This document shows, piece after piece, positions 1 to 8,245 of a stretch of DNA of 60,816 nt. The position numbers were made by a program, and so were the translations under genes. The notes beneath the pieces were generated by a model that saw only the letters and a program-made list of their open reading frames with translations, searched no databases and was not told the origin of the DNA. This stretch comes from a virus: positions 1 to 60,816 of IMG/VR virus record IMGVR_UViG_3300007775_000010. One strand, given 5' to 3'. The first letter of the stretch is position 1; each line of letters begins with the position of its first letter.

Positions 1-90
1 CAGGACGCGCGCGAGGCCCTCGAGGCGATGGCCGAGATGCTGCGCGAGACCGACGAGGCGCACGCCGAACCGGCGATGGGAGGGTACTGA
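1..90 (+). CDS. C-terminal part of small early protein (continues from the right edge)
   Basis: The frame is open from base 1 and ends in TGA at 88-90, giving 29 residues rich in Ala, Glu and Met. The reading frame is the exact continuation of the gene that starts at 60628 and leaves the right edge after 63 whole codons. Joined, they give a 92-residue helical protein with no break. The next gene starts within the stop codon (TGATG). No family is recognised; it belongs to the rightward early operon. Confidence 0.75.
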   Translation, partial: QDAREALEAMAEMLRETDEAHAEPAMGGY

Positions 91-335
91 TGGTCTCGCT
101 CAAGATCATTCTGGACGGAGATGGCTCTTTTCCAGAGCTGCAGCAAAAGCGGATCCACACCACCCAGGAAGAGATCACCGTGACCGCGCTCGGTGGCGGC
201 ATGGCCAGCGGAAAGCCGTCGGTGGCGCTCGTGATCCCGCTTCCCGACGGATCTGTCATGTTCGCCGAGACGAGCTTGGCGCTGTTTCTCAGTGCGGCGG
301 AAGTGCTCAAGGCGAAGTGGGGGGATCCCAGATGA
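90..335 (+). CDS. Small early protein, unknown function
   Basis: This 81-residue protein starts with an ATG that overlaps the stop of the preceding gene and ends in an ATGA overlap with the next. It looks like a compact alpha/beta domain (beta strands near residues 3-8 and 43-62, a helix near 64-74). No conserved motif is recognised. The tight overlaps at both ends are the main evidence that it is translated. Confidence 0.65.
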   Translation: MVSLKIILDGDGSFPELQQKRIHTTQEEITVTALGGGMASGKPSVALVIPLPDGSVMFAETSLALFLSAAEVLKAKWGDPR

Positions 336-484
336 GCCCTATCGAGAGCGTCGTCGCAGAAATGAACCGCGCCACCTGGGCGGGCGAGCACAGCCGCGCC
401 GCTGGTCTCTGGTTCGCGCTCGTCAAGCCTGGCTCGTTTCGCGTGGCCACGCGCAGGATCCGCAGGAGGTACGGCCGGTGGTAA
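332..484 (+). CDS. Small basic early protein
   Basis: This 50-residue frame begins at an ATG in an ATGA overlap with the preceding stop. Its C-terminus is strongly basic (RRIRRRYGRW). No family is recognised. Its place in an unbroken chain of stop-start overlaps supports it more than its content does. Confidence 0.5.
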   Translation: MSPIESVVAEMNRATWAGEHSRAAGLWFALVKPGSFRVATRRIRRRYGRW

Positions 485-684
485 TCGAACCCGAAGGCCC
501 CCAGGTCCGCAGCACGCTACCCGCGCAACCGTGGACCGCGCGCCTGATCGCGTGGCTCCGTGCGCTCGGGCGAAGGTGCGACCGCTGCGGCCTCCGGGGC
601 GCGGTGCAGTACGGAGAAGAGATGCTCTGCGCCACCTGCAGGCGCGACCACGAGGTCGAGCCGACGAGCGGAGGCGGACGGTGA
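478..684 (+). CDS. Small zinc-ribbon protein
   Basis: This 68-residue protein probably starts at GTG 478, just before the stop of the preceding gene. It carries two paired cysteines, CDRC near residue 38 and CATC near 55, typical of a four-Cys zinc ribbon. A longer upstream frame exists but would overlap the two previous genes almost completely, so the GTG is preferred. The stop overlaps the GTG of the next gene. Confidence 0.55.
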   Translation: MVIEPEGPQVRSTLPAQPWTARLIAWLRALGRRCDRCGLRGAVQYGEEMLCATCRRDHEVEPTSGGGR

Positions 685-878
685 CTCGCGGCTTCTCGCT
701 CCGCACAAGCGGCCGCACGAACCCGAGCGAAGCGACCCAGCGCCAGGCGGCTACGCTGCGCGCGAAGGCGCGGGAGATTCGGCGCCAGGTCGAGCATCAC
801 GTCGAGGAGGCGCGGCGACTGACCGTGCAAGCCGAGCAGATCGAGCGGAGCGCGCGCGAACTCGACGGAGGCAGCTAG
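681..878 (+). CDS. Small helical early protein
   Basis: This 65-residue protein starts at a GTG in a GTGA overlap with the preceding gene. From residue 15 it is one long charged helix rich in Arg, Glu, Ala and Gln, probably a coiled coil. No family is recognised. Its stop codon TAG shares a base with the next GTG. Confidence 0.55.
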   Translation: MTRGFSLRTSGRTNPSEATQRQAATLRAKAREIRRQVEHHVEEARRLTVQAEQIERSARELDGGS

Positions 879-1093
879 TGGGCCTCGATTGCGCGCTCCG
901 CATCGGTGAGCACCCGGTGCTCAGCATGTCTCGGTGGCTGCGCGTCAACTGCGCCTACGCGAGCGTCACTCTGTACCGCGACCCGAGCGCGAACCTGGCG
1001 GGGCTCCTCGAGCACATGGCGAGCGTCGTCGGCGCTGCGTGTGCGGCTCCCAACAATCTTTCAGCGACCCGCCTTGGTGGCGGGAGCTGTTGA
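878..1093 (+). CDS. Small early protein, unknown function
   Basis: This 71-residue frame starts at a GTG overlapping the previous stop (TAGTG). It contains four cysteines but no clear zinc-binding spacing. Nothing marks its function. A 29-nt gap with a good purine-rich ribosome site for the next gene follows. Confidence 0.5.
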   Translation: MGLDCALRIGEHPVLSMSRWLRVNCAYASVTLYRDPSANLAGLLEHMASVVGAACAAPNNLSATRLGGGSC

Positions 1094-1122
1094 GCAACGA
1101 CAACAGAAAGGGTAGGGGAACA

Positions 1123-2283
1123 ATGGCACAATTCAAGATCCCGTTTGGGAAGGCAAAAGGGCAGACGCTCGACGCGGCGAGCGAGGCGGACATCCGCTGG
1201 GTGGCGGGCAAGATCAAAGAGAAGCTCGACGCGGACCCTAACAAGCCGTACGCGGACAAGGACCGTCGATTCCTCGATGCGGTCAACGCCGAGCTGCAGC
1301 GTCGGCGCAACGGTGGGGGGGCTCCGGCACAGGCGATACAGCGACAGGCGCCCAGCGTCGCGCTAGTCGAATCTTACATCGACCCGGCGAAGGCCACGGC
1401 CGCGCTGCAACAGGCGACGCAGCATTTCCATCTCGTGACGCCTGCCACCTCGGTCGGCAACCTGCCGGACGGGTGCGAGGTCCAGTTGAGCATGGTGCAG
1501 ATCTCTCAGGACGATCCGCATCTCTACACAGTGGGCGACAAGGTCGCCCTCGACAAGTACCACTTGATCGCAATCCTCAACGCGGCCGCGGGCAGCATCG
1601 ACTACCTGCGTCGCGTCGACAACGGGAGTCACCCACACTATTGCGCGTGCGAGGCGCAGGTCAGCTATCGCATGTTCGACGGTTCGCTCATCCGGCGGCC
1701 CGGCAACGCCGAGATGGACGTACGCGCTCCGGATGGCCAGCGCTACGTCGAGATCGTCGAGAAAGCAAAGAACGCGACCCCGCCGCGCGACCCGTCGCGC
1801 CAGTTGCTCGAACTGCGGAAGTTCCTGCTGCCGCAGACCGAGAGCCGCGCGCTCAATCGAGCGATCGCCAACATGGGCGTGCGGCGCTCCTACGAGCGGG
1901 GCGAGCTTTCGAGGCCCTTCATGGTCGCACGAGTCATGTTCACCGGGAGGAGCGAGGATCCCGAGGCCCGTAAGCAGTTCCGCGCCGCGATCGCTCAGAG
2001 CTTCCTCGGAGCGACTGCCGGGATGTACGGTCCGCCGCAGCAGCTCCCGCCGGCAACGACACACACTCCAGCGCCGCCGCTTTCGGCGCCCCCCTTCCGA
2101 GACACCGATGGTTCTGACGAGCCGTACGAGTACGAGTACGACGATCCGGCGCCGGCGACCGCTGCAGCCACTCCAGCGCAGCAGGCTCCGCAGCAGGCTG
2201 CGGCACCCCCCCCGCAGCAACCGCCCGCCGGCGCCGGCGACGCGTGGGAGGGAGATGTCGACGAACAGGGGCGACTGCTGTGA
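1123..2283 (+). CDS. Putative single-strand annealing / recombination protein
   Basis: This 386-residue protein has a good ribosome site (AGGGGAA) before its ATG. The N-terminus (about 1-65) carries a PFGKAKGQTL motif seen in small nuclease-associated domains. Residues about 210-290 contain a QTESRALNRAI segment followed by a conserved-looking helix, similar in style to phage annealing proteins of the RecT/Rad52 type. The last 100 residues are Pro/Ala/Gln-rich with an acidic YEYEYDD patch, as in proteins that recruit partners through a flexible tail. It is followed by HNH, SbcD and SbcC genes, which is the main reason for the recombination assignment. The family call itself is uncertain. Confidence 0.4.
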   Translation: MAQFKIPFGKAKGQTLDAASEADIRWVAGKIKEKLDADPNKPYADKDRRFLDAVNAELQRRRNGGGAPAQAIQRQAPSVALVESYIDPAKATAALQQATQHFHLVTPATSVGNLPDGCEVQLSMVQISQDDPHLYTVGDKVALDKYHLIAILNAAAGSIDYLRRVDNGSHPHYCACEAQVSYRMFDGSLIRRPGNAEMDVRAPDGQRYVEIVEKAKNATPPRDPSRQLLELRKFLLPQTESRALNRAIANMGVRRSYERGELSRPFMVARVMFTGRSEDPEARKQFRAAIAQSFLGATAGMYGPPQQLPPATTHTPAPPLSAPPFRDTDGSDEPYEYEYDDPAPATAAATPAQQAPQQAAAPPPQQPPAGAGDAWEGDVDEQGRLL

Positions 2284-2492
2284 TCCGTGTGCGCTGCAGA
2301 TGGCCCGAGCAGCCGAGCGACGAGGAGCGGTGGCCCAGCATGTTCGCGACGCTGCCGCGCTCGGGTGAGTTCGTCGAGAGCAACACAGGTCGCCGGCTCC
2401 GCGTCGTGCGGGTGACGCACCTCAGCGTGACGCGGTCCACCGAGGCGGGAGAAATGCTCCCGCCGTTCATCGAATTGGAGCTTGGACAATGA
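2280..2492 (+). CDS. Small early protein
   Basis: This 70-residue protein starts at GTG 2280, overlapping the stop of the preceding gene, and overlaps the following HNH gene by four bases. The centre looks like a small beta barrel (FVESNTGRRLRVVRVTHLS). No known domain is recognised. A longer start exists upstream but would run inside the previous gene. Confidence 0.55.
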   Translation: MIRVRCRWPEQPSDEERWPSMFATLPRSGEFVESNTGRRLRVVRVTHLSVTRSTEAGEMLPPFIELELGQ

Positions 2493-3079
2493 AGCGATGC
2501 CCCAAGTGTGGCGTACCGAAGTCGCCTGCAGGATTCTACTCCGACCGCTCCCGCAAGGACGGACTCAGCAACCGTTGCAAGCCATGCGTCCTTGCTGATC
2601 GAGCAGCATACCGGGCCGAGAACCGTGAGCAGCTAAAAGCGCAGGCTCATAGCGATCGGCGACGCACCCCGGAGCGGGGATGTTGGCACATGATGCTAGA
2701 CAGGTGCTACGACGAGAAGAACTCGGCGTTCCACCTGTACGGCGGGCGCGGCATTACAGTCTGCTCTCGCTGGCGCAAAAGCTTCGAGGCTTTTCAGCGG
2801 GACATGGGGCCGCGTCCGTCGCGGCGACACTCCGTCGACCGCATCAACACGGATGGCAACTACGAGCCGGGCAACTGCAGGTGGGCAACGCCGAAGGAGC
2901 AGGCTCGCAACATGCGGTCGAACCGCATCCTAACCGCATTCGGAAAATCACTTTGCGTCGCCGCCTGGGCCGAGGAGACCGGAATCCCTGTCGGGGTCTT
3001 GCGAGACCGCATTGGTAAGCTGGGCTGGGAGACTGAGCGGGCGCTGTCCACTCCGGCACGAAGGAGGGCGGCAGCATGA
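2489..3079 (+). CDS. HNH homing-type endonuclease
   Basis: This 196-residue protein has three parts. An N-terminal zinc finger (CPKC at 4-7, CKPC at 30-33) is followed by an HNH core around residues 84-145, with YGGRGI, HSVDRINTDGNYEPGNCRW and a helix ending in KEQARN. A C-terminal helix-turn-helix-like segment (about 148-190) probably adds DNA specificity. This arrangement is that of free-standing phage HNH enzymes that cut DNA and spread by homing. It sits between the annealing-protein gene and sbcD with 4-nt overlaps on both sides, so it could be an insertion that has become part of the operon. Confidence 0.85.
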   Translation: MKRCPKCGVPKSPAGFYSDRSRKDGLSNRCKPCVLADRAAYRAENREQLKAQAHSDRRRTPERGCWHMMLDRCYDEKNSAFHLYGGRGITVCSRWRKSFEAFQRDMGPRPSRRHSVDRINTDGNYEPGNCRWATPKEQARNMRSNRILTAFGKSLCVAAWAEETGIPVGVLRDRIGKLGWETERALSTPARRRAAA

Positions 3080-4221
3080 GACTCGCGCTCATCTCCGATC
3101 AACACTTCGACGCGTCGTCCCGCTGGGAAGAGATGCTGCGAATCGCGGGCTGGATCGCCGGCGACATTGCCCAGAGGGAGGTTGACCTCGTTGTGCTCGG
3201 CGGGGATCTGTTCGAGCGCCGGCCCGTCCCGCTCGAAACGAAAGCCGCCGCGCAATGGCTCATCTCCCTGGCGGAGACCTCCCCTGTCGTGGGTGTGTAC
3301 GGAAACCACGACGTACCGGAGTCGCTCGCCGTGATGAACCGACTTGAGGCGCGGCACCCTATCACGATCTACGACCGTCCAGCCGTACACTACGCGGCCG
3401 GCGCCGCGATCGCATGCTTGCCGTGGCCTCGCAAGGCCCACCTACTCGCCGCCGTTGGGGCCAACGCGGACGCGGACGCCGTGGCGCACGGCGCTCTGCA
3501 GACGGTGTTGCTCGGGCTCGGCGATGAACTGGAGCGCTTCGAAGGCCCGCGCCTTTTCGTCGGCCACGTGATGATGCGCGGTTCGAAGGTATCCACCGGG
3601 CAGCCGCTCGCACCGGGGGCGGACTTCGAGATTGGTCTCGAAGACCTGGCGCTCGCCCGCGCGTATTTCTACGGGCTCGGTCACATTCACATGGGGCCCG
3701 GTAACGAGTGGAAGGTCGGTGATGCTCCGGCTGTCTTTCCTGGTAGCCCCAGGCGCACCAGCTACGGAGAGACGGAGCCCAAGGGATACGTGATCGCGGA
3801 AGTCGACGAGCACGGTCCCATCGGATGGGAGCGCATCGAAACACCGTGCACCCCGATGTGTCTGCTCGAGTACCATTGGGATGGCGAGGGTTTCTGGGGC
3901 AGCGATGTGCCGGCCGCGTTGGTCGAGCCCGGTGCCGAGGTCCGATATCGATACAGTGTTGCGTCGGAGCACCGGGAGTCAGCGAAGGCCGCCGCGCTGC
4001 AGCTTCGCGATGACCTGATCCGCGATTGCGGGGTCGCTTCGGTCAAGATAGAGGAGAGGGTAACGGCCACCAAACGAGCGCGCGCCCCCGAGCTCGCGCA
4101 GGCGGCGACGCTGCCCGACAAATTGCAGGCGCTGTGGCGCAGTCGCAACGACGTGCCCGACGACGAGCGGGCCGCACGATTGATCGGCAAGGTTCACACA
4201 CTCGAGGAGCAGAATGTCTAG
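3076..4221 (+). CDS. sbcD: SbcD/Mre11-like exonuclease subunit (metallophosphoesterase)
   Basis: This 381-residue calcineurin-like phosphoesterase has all metal-binding motifs in order: SDQH (7-10), GGDLF (42-46), GNHD (76-79), GH (163-164) and GHIH (202-205). It is the nuclease half of the Mre11/Rad50 (SbcD/SbcC) pair; T4 gp47 is the phage counterpart. With the ATPase encoded just downstream it should process double-strand ends for recombination-dependent replication. It overlaps the HNH gene by four bases and the next gene by eight. Its length fits the family. Confidence 0.9.
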   Translation: MRLALISDQHFDASSRWEEMLRIAGWIAGDIAQREVDLVVLGGDLFERRPVPLETKAAAQWLISLAETSPVVGVYGNHDVPESLAVMNRLEARHPITIYDRPAVHYAAGAAIACLPWPRKAHLLAAVGANADADAVAHGALQTVLLGLGDELERFEGPRLFVGHVMMRGSKVSTGQPLAPGADFEIGLEDLALARAYFYGLGHIHMGPGNEWKVGDAPAVFPGSPRRTSYGETEPKGYVIAEVDEHGPIGWERIETPCTPMCLLEYHWDGEGFWGSDVPAALVEPGAEVRYRYSVASEHRESAKAAALQLRDDLIRDCGVASVKIEERVTATKRARAPELAQAATLPDKLQALWRSRNDVPDDERAARLIGKVHTLEEQNV

Positions 4222-4612
4222 AACGACGCACACCTACGCGAAGCTGGAAGTCACCGAGGCGACGTGGCAGGAGATTGCCGACAAGCTGCGGGCCGCGGGA
4301 TACGATCATGCCTTCCACGACGGTGTGATCGACATGCATGGAATCGGGCTGCAGCAGCTCGAGCGCCATCCGGAGCAGCTCTCCGAGGTATCGTACCGAC
4401 TGGGTACCGAGCAGACGCTTCGCAAGCTCGCGAAGCTGGTCGACAACGCGACGCCGCCGGGCCTCGGGTTCGTCCTGGTGCTGGCGACGTTCGGCGAGCC
4501 AGATGAGTCGCACCAGCACATGGCTTACATGTCGAGCATCCAACGCGACACCGCGTCCAGGATGCTGCGCGAGCTCCTCGGTAAGTGGGAGCAGGAAGGC
4601 ACCGTGCGATGA
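4214..4612 (+). CDS. Hypothetical protein between sbcD and sbcC
   Basis: This 132-residue protein starts inside the end of sbcD and overlaps the sbcC start (ATGA). It appears to be a small alpha/beta protein with no recognised motif. Lying between the two subunits of a nuclease complex and coupled to both, it may be an accessory to them, but that rests on position only. Confidence 0.7.
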   Translation: MSRTTHTYAKLEVTEATWQEIADKLRAAGYDHAFHDGVIDMHGIGLQQLERHPEQLSEVSYRLGTEQTLRKLAKLVDNATPPGLGFVLVLATFGEPDESHQHMAYMSSIQRDTASRMLRELLGKWEQEGTVR

Positions 4613-7053
4613 GACTCGAATCCCTCCGCATCCGTGGTCTCGGTCCCTTCCGCGACGAACAGCAAGTCGACCTCACCCATCTCGGCGACGCCCGCGTGGT
4701 AGCCGTCTGTGGATCCAACGGTGCCGGCAAGAGTACCCTCAACGAGCTGTTTCCCGGAGCGCTCTATCGCCAGTGCCCGACGCGCGGCTCGCTCCAATCG
4801 CTCGCCACCGAGCGCGAGTCTTTCGTCGAGGTCCGGATCGTCAACGGGGCGCCGTACACCGTGCGGCAAACGTGTGACGCCGTGTCCGGCAAAGGCGAGA
4901 GCCTGGTCATGGACGGCGACGGAACGGCTCTCGTTGAAAGCGGGAAACGCAAGGACTTTGACGCCTGGGCGACGAAGCACCTACCGCCGCCCGAGGTGTT
5001 CCTCGCGTCGCAGTTCGCGTCGCAGGGTTCGGGGGGCGTGCTCGCGATGAAGCCTGGCGAAAGAAAAGCCGTCCTGCTTCGCGCCCTGGGCGTAGAGCGA
5101 CTCGAATCCCTCGCCGAACGCGCGCGCACCCGCAAGAGCTCAGCGAGCGCCCAGCTCGACACCCTCGTCGCCCGGCTCAACGACGAGCGCGAGCGGGGAG
5201 GCGACGTCGCCGCTCTCGATGCCGAGCTGCAGGGCGTGCGGTCCTCGCTGCAAGCGGCCGAGCAGGAGCTCGCCGGCGCTCGCCAGGCGCTCGAGGATTC
5301 CCGCGCCGCAAAGGCCGCCTACGACGCCGCTATGGCTGAGCGTGGGCGGGTGGCGGAGCAGCGGGCGCAGATCGGGCGCACCATGGCGACGCTCAAGGAA
5401 AAGAACGCCGACGGCGAGACCCGCATCCGGAACAACCGGGGGCTCGTCGACAGGGCCGCGGAGATTCGGGCGGCGGTCGAGCGAGTCAAGGAGCTCGATG
5501 CGGTGATCGCCGACGCCCAGGTCGCGTATCAGCGGGCAGTTGGCGAGGAGCGGTCCACCCGCGACGCCGTCGAGCGCCTCCGGGCAGAGGCCGCGGCAGC
5601 CCAGAAGCGGGTCACAGACGCGTCAGAGCGCGCTGAGCGGGCCGAGAAGCGCCTCGCCGACCGGGAGCGCATCGATGCCGCGGCGGCGTCCATCGACGGG
5701 CTACGAGAGCAGCTGGCGACCGCGCAGGCCAACGAGAGCGAGGCCGAGAACGTCCTTGAGCAACGGCGGTCGAAGCGTATCGCCGGCGCCGAGGACCGGA
5801 TCGAGGCGCTCCGCGAAGGCCTCACCGAGATCGCCTATCCGACCGACATTGCTCTATTGCAGGACGTAGCGGTCGAGACACTCGCCAAAGACGACGAGGC
5901 GATCGAGCTAGCGCGGACCTTGCCGGGTGACATCGCCGCCGCCGAGCAGGAGCTCAAGGCAGCGCGGGACCGTCGAGCCGTGGCACTGCGCGCGCTCGGT
6001 GACGCCGAGAAACTTGCGGCTCGCGCCGCTGACCTCGAGTCGGCCGAGCAGGAGATCGCCGAGGCTCGACAGGCGGCGCACGATGCGGGGCAGGAGATCG
6101 GTCGCGCGCTCGCTGAGGCCCAGGGACTTTCGCAAGTGGCGGACGGCCACGCTGACGCCGCGCGCAAGCGCATGGCCCAGATCAACGCCGCGGGCGCGGA
6201 GCGCGAGCAGGCGGAGCGCATCGCCAAAGACGCCGAGCCCCTCGCGCGCGCCGAGGCGCGTATCGCCGAGCTCGAGGCACGCGCCACCGAACTACGCGCC
6301 GAGCTCGAGCAGGCGCGAACAGACTTGGCGGCCATGCCGGAACCCTCGGAAGCCCTCCCCGAACCCGCCGGCGTGGCCGCCGCTTTATCTCGCGCCGAGG
6401 GTCTCGAGCGGAGTAATCGCGAGGCACACGCTCGCGTGACCGTGCTCGAGCAAAGCCTCGGAGGCGCCCGCGCCTCCGCTGCTCGCGTCGAGGAGCTCGA
6501 AGGGCAGCGGTCGACGCTCTCCGAGGAGCTCGCCGACTGGACGCGCCTCGCGGCCGACCTGGGGCGGGACGGACTCCAGGCGTTGGAAATAGACTGTGCG
6601 GGTCCAGAGATCAGCGAGACGGCCAACACGTTGCTGCATGGGTGCTTCGGAACTCGGTTCACCGTGAGCCTCGACACGACCAAGCTTTCGGCGGACGGAA
6701 AAAAGCAGCTCGAGGGGTGCGAGATCACGGTGCTCGACACCCTCCGCGGCCGCGAGGGGCCGGCGGAGCGGCTCTCCGGGGGCGAGCGGGTCATCGTGTC
6801 GGAGGCTCTCTCGCTCGCTCTGACCGTCGTCGCGTGCCGGCGTGCCGGTGTCGAGCGTCCCACCCTGGTGCGAGACGAGAGCGGTGCTGCCCTCGACCCC
6901 GAGAACGGGCGCGCCTACGTGACGATGCTGCGGCGGGCGGCCGACATGGTCGGGGCGGATCGCGTGTTGTTCGTCAGTCACTCAGCAGAACTCCAGGAGC
7001 TGGCGGACGCGCGGATCGAGATCGCCGACGGGAAGGTCACGTTGACTCAATGA
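4609..7053 (+). CDS. sbcC: SbcC/Rad50-like SMC-type ATPase lacking a zinc hook
   Basis: This 814-residue ATPase has a Walker A motif GSNGAGKST (35-43). A long Ala/Glu/Arg-rich coiled coil spans about 180-640. The C-terminal head holds the ABC signature LSGGE (722-726), Walker B ending in Asp-Glu (756-757) and an H-loop His (about 791). It should be the ATPase partner of the SbcD-like nuclease. The CxxC zinc hook that dimerises Rad50/SbcC coiled coils is not seen anywhere in the coil; the few cysteines are in the head parts. The ATG at 4609 is chosen because it overlaps the preceding stop and leaves the usual short N-terminus before the first strand. Confidence 0.88.
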   Translation: MRLESLRIRGLGPFRDEQQVDLTHLGDARVVAVCGSNGAGKSTLNELFPGALYRQCPTRGSLQSLATERESFVEVRIVNGAPYTVRQTCDAVSGKGESLVMDGDGTALVESGKRKDFDAWATKHLPPPEVFLASQFASQGSGGVLAMKPGERKAVLLRALGVERLESLAERARTRKSSASAQLDTLVARLNDERERGGDVAALDAELQGVRSSLQAAEQELAGARQALEDSRAAKAAYDAAMAERGRVAEQRAQIGRTMATLKEKNADGETRIRNNRGLVDRAAEIRAAVERVKELDAVIADAQVAYQRAVGEERSTRDAVERLRAEAAAAQKRVTDASERAERAEKRLADRERIDAAAASIDGLREQLATAQANESEAENVLEQRRSKRIAGAEDRIEALREGLTEIAYPTDIALLQDVAVETLAKDDEAIELARTLPGDIAAAEQELKAARDRRAVALRALGDAEKLAARAADLESAEQEIAEARQAAHDAGQEIGRALAEAQGLSQVADGHADAARKRMAQINAAGAEREQAERIAKDAEPLARAEARIAELEARATELRAELEQARTDLAAMPEPSEALPEPAGVAAALSRAEGLERSNREAHARVTVLEQSLGGARASAARVEELEGQRSTLSEELADWTRLAADLGRDGLQALEIDCAGPEISETANTLLHGCFGTRFTVSLDTTKLSADGKKQLEGCEITVLDTLRGREGPAERLSGGERVIVSEALSLALTVVACRRAGVERPTLVRDESGAALDPENGRAYVTMLRRAADMVGADRVLFVSHSAELQELADARIEIADGKVTLTQ

Positions 7054-7268
7054 CCCCCGATCACCATCGCCTGCTGCGCTACGTCGCCCGCTACCGCCTC
7101 GCCTACGGCCGCGGGCCTACTCAACGGGAGATCGCTGCGCATCTGGGCTGCACCAGACAGCGAGTCCAGGGGCTCGTCGCGACGATGCGTAACCGCGGTC
7201 TCGTCCGGAGCCGGTGGCGCGGACAGCGGAGCGTGGAGATTGTGGGCGGGGAAACGATGGTGCAGTGA
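7050..7268 (+). CDS. Small winged-helix DNA-binding protein (LexA-like N-terminal domain)
   Basis: This 72-residue protein is almost entirely one helix-turn-helix: TQREIAAHLGCTRQRVQGLV followed by a wing containing RGLVRSRW. It resembles the DNA-binding domain of LexA without the protease part. It starts in an ATGA overlap with sbcC and ends in a GTGA overlap with the next gene, so it is the penultimate gene of the rightward operon. It may be a small transcription regulator; the target is unknown. Confidence 0.7.
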   Translation: MTPDHHRLLRYVARYRLAYGRGPTQREIAAHLGCTRQRVQGLVATMRNRGLVRSRWRGQRSVEIVGGETMVQ

Positions 7269-7558
7269 CGATAACCCGAGCCTACAAGACAGAGCTGCGT
7301 CCCACGACCGAGCAGCGCGAGTCGCTCGCGAAGCACGTGCGGGCACAGCGTGTCGCCCACAATTGGGCGATCCAGCGCTGGCACGAGCTCGCCGGAGCAC
7401 GCGCGTTCTGCGACCACTCGACCGACTTCGCCGGCGCCGCGGGGCTGTACGCGCGGCTCCAGCGCTCCGCGACGCCTGGCCGCCCCGCGCTGTGGGTCGC
7501 GGCCTGGGCGCACGAGAGCGGCGCCGAGTGGGCCGCGCTGCTGGTCGACCGACCATAG
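7265..7558 (+). CDS. Orphan TnpB/OrfB N-terminal helix-turn-helix domain
   Basis: This 97-residue protein begins at a GTG overlapping the previous stop. Residues 4-40 (RAYKTELRPTTEQRESL, then VAHNWAIQRW) match the N-terminal domain that opens TnpB proteins of IS200/IS605 and IS607 elements, where the motif is YKxRLxPTxxQ followed by xxxxNWAL. The RuvC-like nuclease part of TnpB is absent: the protein ends after about 57 more residues and the opposite strand takes over. It could be a domesticated fragment reused as a nucleic-acid-binding protein, or a decaying remnant. Confidence 0.6.
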   Translation: MTITRAYKTELRPTTEQRESLAKHVRAQRVAHNWAIQRWHELAGARAFCDHSTDFAGAAGLYARLQRSATPGRPALWVAAWAHESGAEWAALLVDRP

Positions 7559-7577
7559 CTCGCCACCGCCGCGCCCT

Positions 7578-7611
7578 CTCACCAGCCCCGGTCGACGAAT
7601 TTGGGGGTGAG
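7578..7611. terminator. Possible bidirectional terminator at the convergence point
   Basis: Between the two converging operons, CTCAC plus CCCC can pair with GGGG plus GTGAG across a 13-nt loop, with a three-base bulge. No T-run follows on either side, so this is not a classical intrinsic terminator. It is listed because every rightward gene ends to its left and every leftward gene to its right. Confidence 0.3.
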
Positions 7612-7624
7612 TTCGGTCAGGCGG

Positions 7625-7912
7625 TTAGGCATTGGTGACCTCCCCACCGCGCACAAACCCGTGCCAGCACCGCGCGTTGATCGACGGCGCCAGCGTGAGG
7701 TCCGCGTACCCGGTCCCGCTGACGGCCCAGCGTGCTGCCGGCTTGTTCGACGCAGGCACGCCGCGATCACGGAACCACACAAGCAGCGTGTGGGCGCGGC
7801 AACTGGGACATGTGAAATAGATCCCCTGCGCCTGGTCGAGACTCTGGACGTCCTGCCATCCGTCTCCGTAAGCGACAGCGAACTGCGGCTCGAGTTCCGC
7901 GAGCTTGGTCAT
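7625..7912 (-). CDS. DUF6527-like zinc-binding protein
   Basis: This 95-residue protein carries CPSC (35-38), RWAVSGTG (61-68), DLTLAPSI (71-78) and CWHGFVRGGEV (82-92). That order is the pattern of the DUF6527 family found in phages and some bacteria. The cysteines and histidine probably bind zinc. It is the last gene of the leftward late operon. The molecular role is not known to me. Confidence 0.7.
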   Translation of the reverse strand: MTKLAELEPQFAVAYGDGWQDVQSLDQAQGIYFTCPSCRAHTLLVWFRDRGVPASNKPAARWAVSGTGYADLTLAPSINARCWHGFVRGGEVTNA

Positions 7913-8121
7913 GGCTTCGGCGGCTCGCTATCGATCCGCTCAAGCTCGGCGGAGTTCTCCTGTGCCTTGATCTCGCAGACCTCGGTGTCGTCGTCCCAGT
8001 CGTCTAGCTCGATGTCGGCGGCGGATCCGAATTCTCTCCGCGCCTCCTCCCGAGCAATCGCAGGAAGCGATCGGAGTCCCTCGCTCGCGCCTTCACTTCG
8101 TCCGACCAGCGCTCGCGCCAT
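7909..8121 (-). CDS. Small acidic protein overlapping a membrane protein gene
   Basis: The 70-residue frame is taken from the only suitable ATG. It overlaps the upstream membrane-protein gene by 118 bases in another frame and overlaps the next gene by four. The second half is acidic (IELDDWDDDTE). Nested genes of this kind are common in lysis cassettes (Rz/Rz1), but no lipobox is seen here, so a spanin role is not supported by sequence. The start is uncertain. Confidence 0.45.
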   Translation of the reverse strand: MARALVGRSEGASEGLRSLPAIAREEARREFGSAADIELDDWDDDTEVCEIKAQENSAELERIDSEPPKP

Positions 8122-8228
8122 TTGGCCGAGTCGCGCCAGAGGACGCCAACCGCGAGCAGCAGCAGGCCGCCCAGAGACGTTCCCACCGTGATCGCTGTCT
8201 CGAGTGGGATCATTGTCGGTTCGTTCAC
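8004..8228 (-). CDS. Small single-pass membrane protein of the lysis cassette
   Basis: This 74-residue protein has one hydrophobic segment at about 12-31 (ITVGTSLGGLLLLAVGVLW) followed by a basic, helical tail. It starts at GTG 8228, with an ATG five codons later as an alternative. The layout suits an inner-membrane spanin or small holin component, and it lies directly after the endolysin gene cluster. No family is recognised. Confidence 0.55.
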   Translation of the reverse strand: MNEPTMIPLETAITVGTSLGGLLLLAVGVLWRDSAKWRERWSDEVKARARDSDRFLRLLGRRRGENSDPPPTSS

Positions 8229-8245
8229 TGGACACCTTGCCCTCC

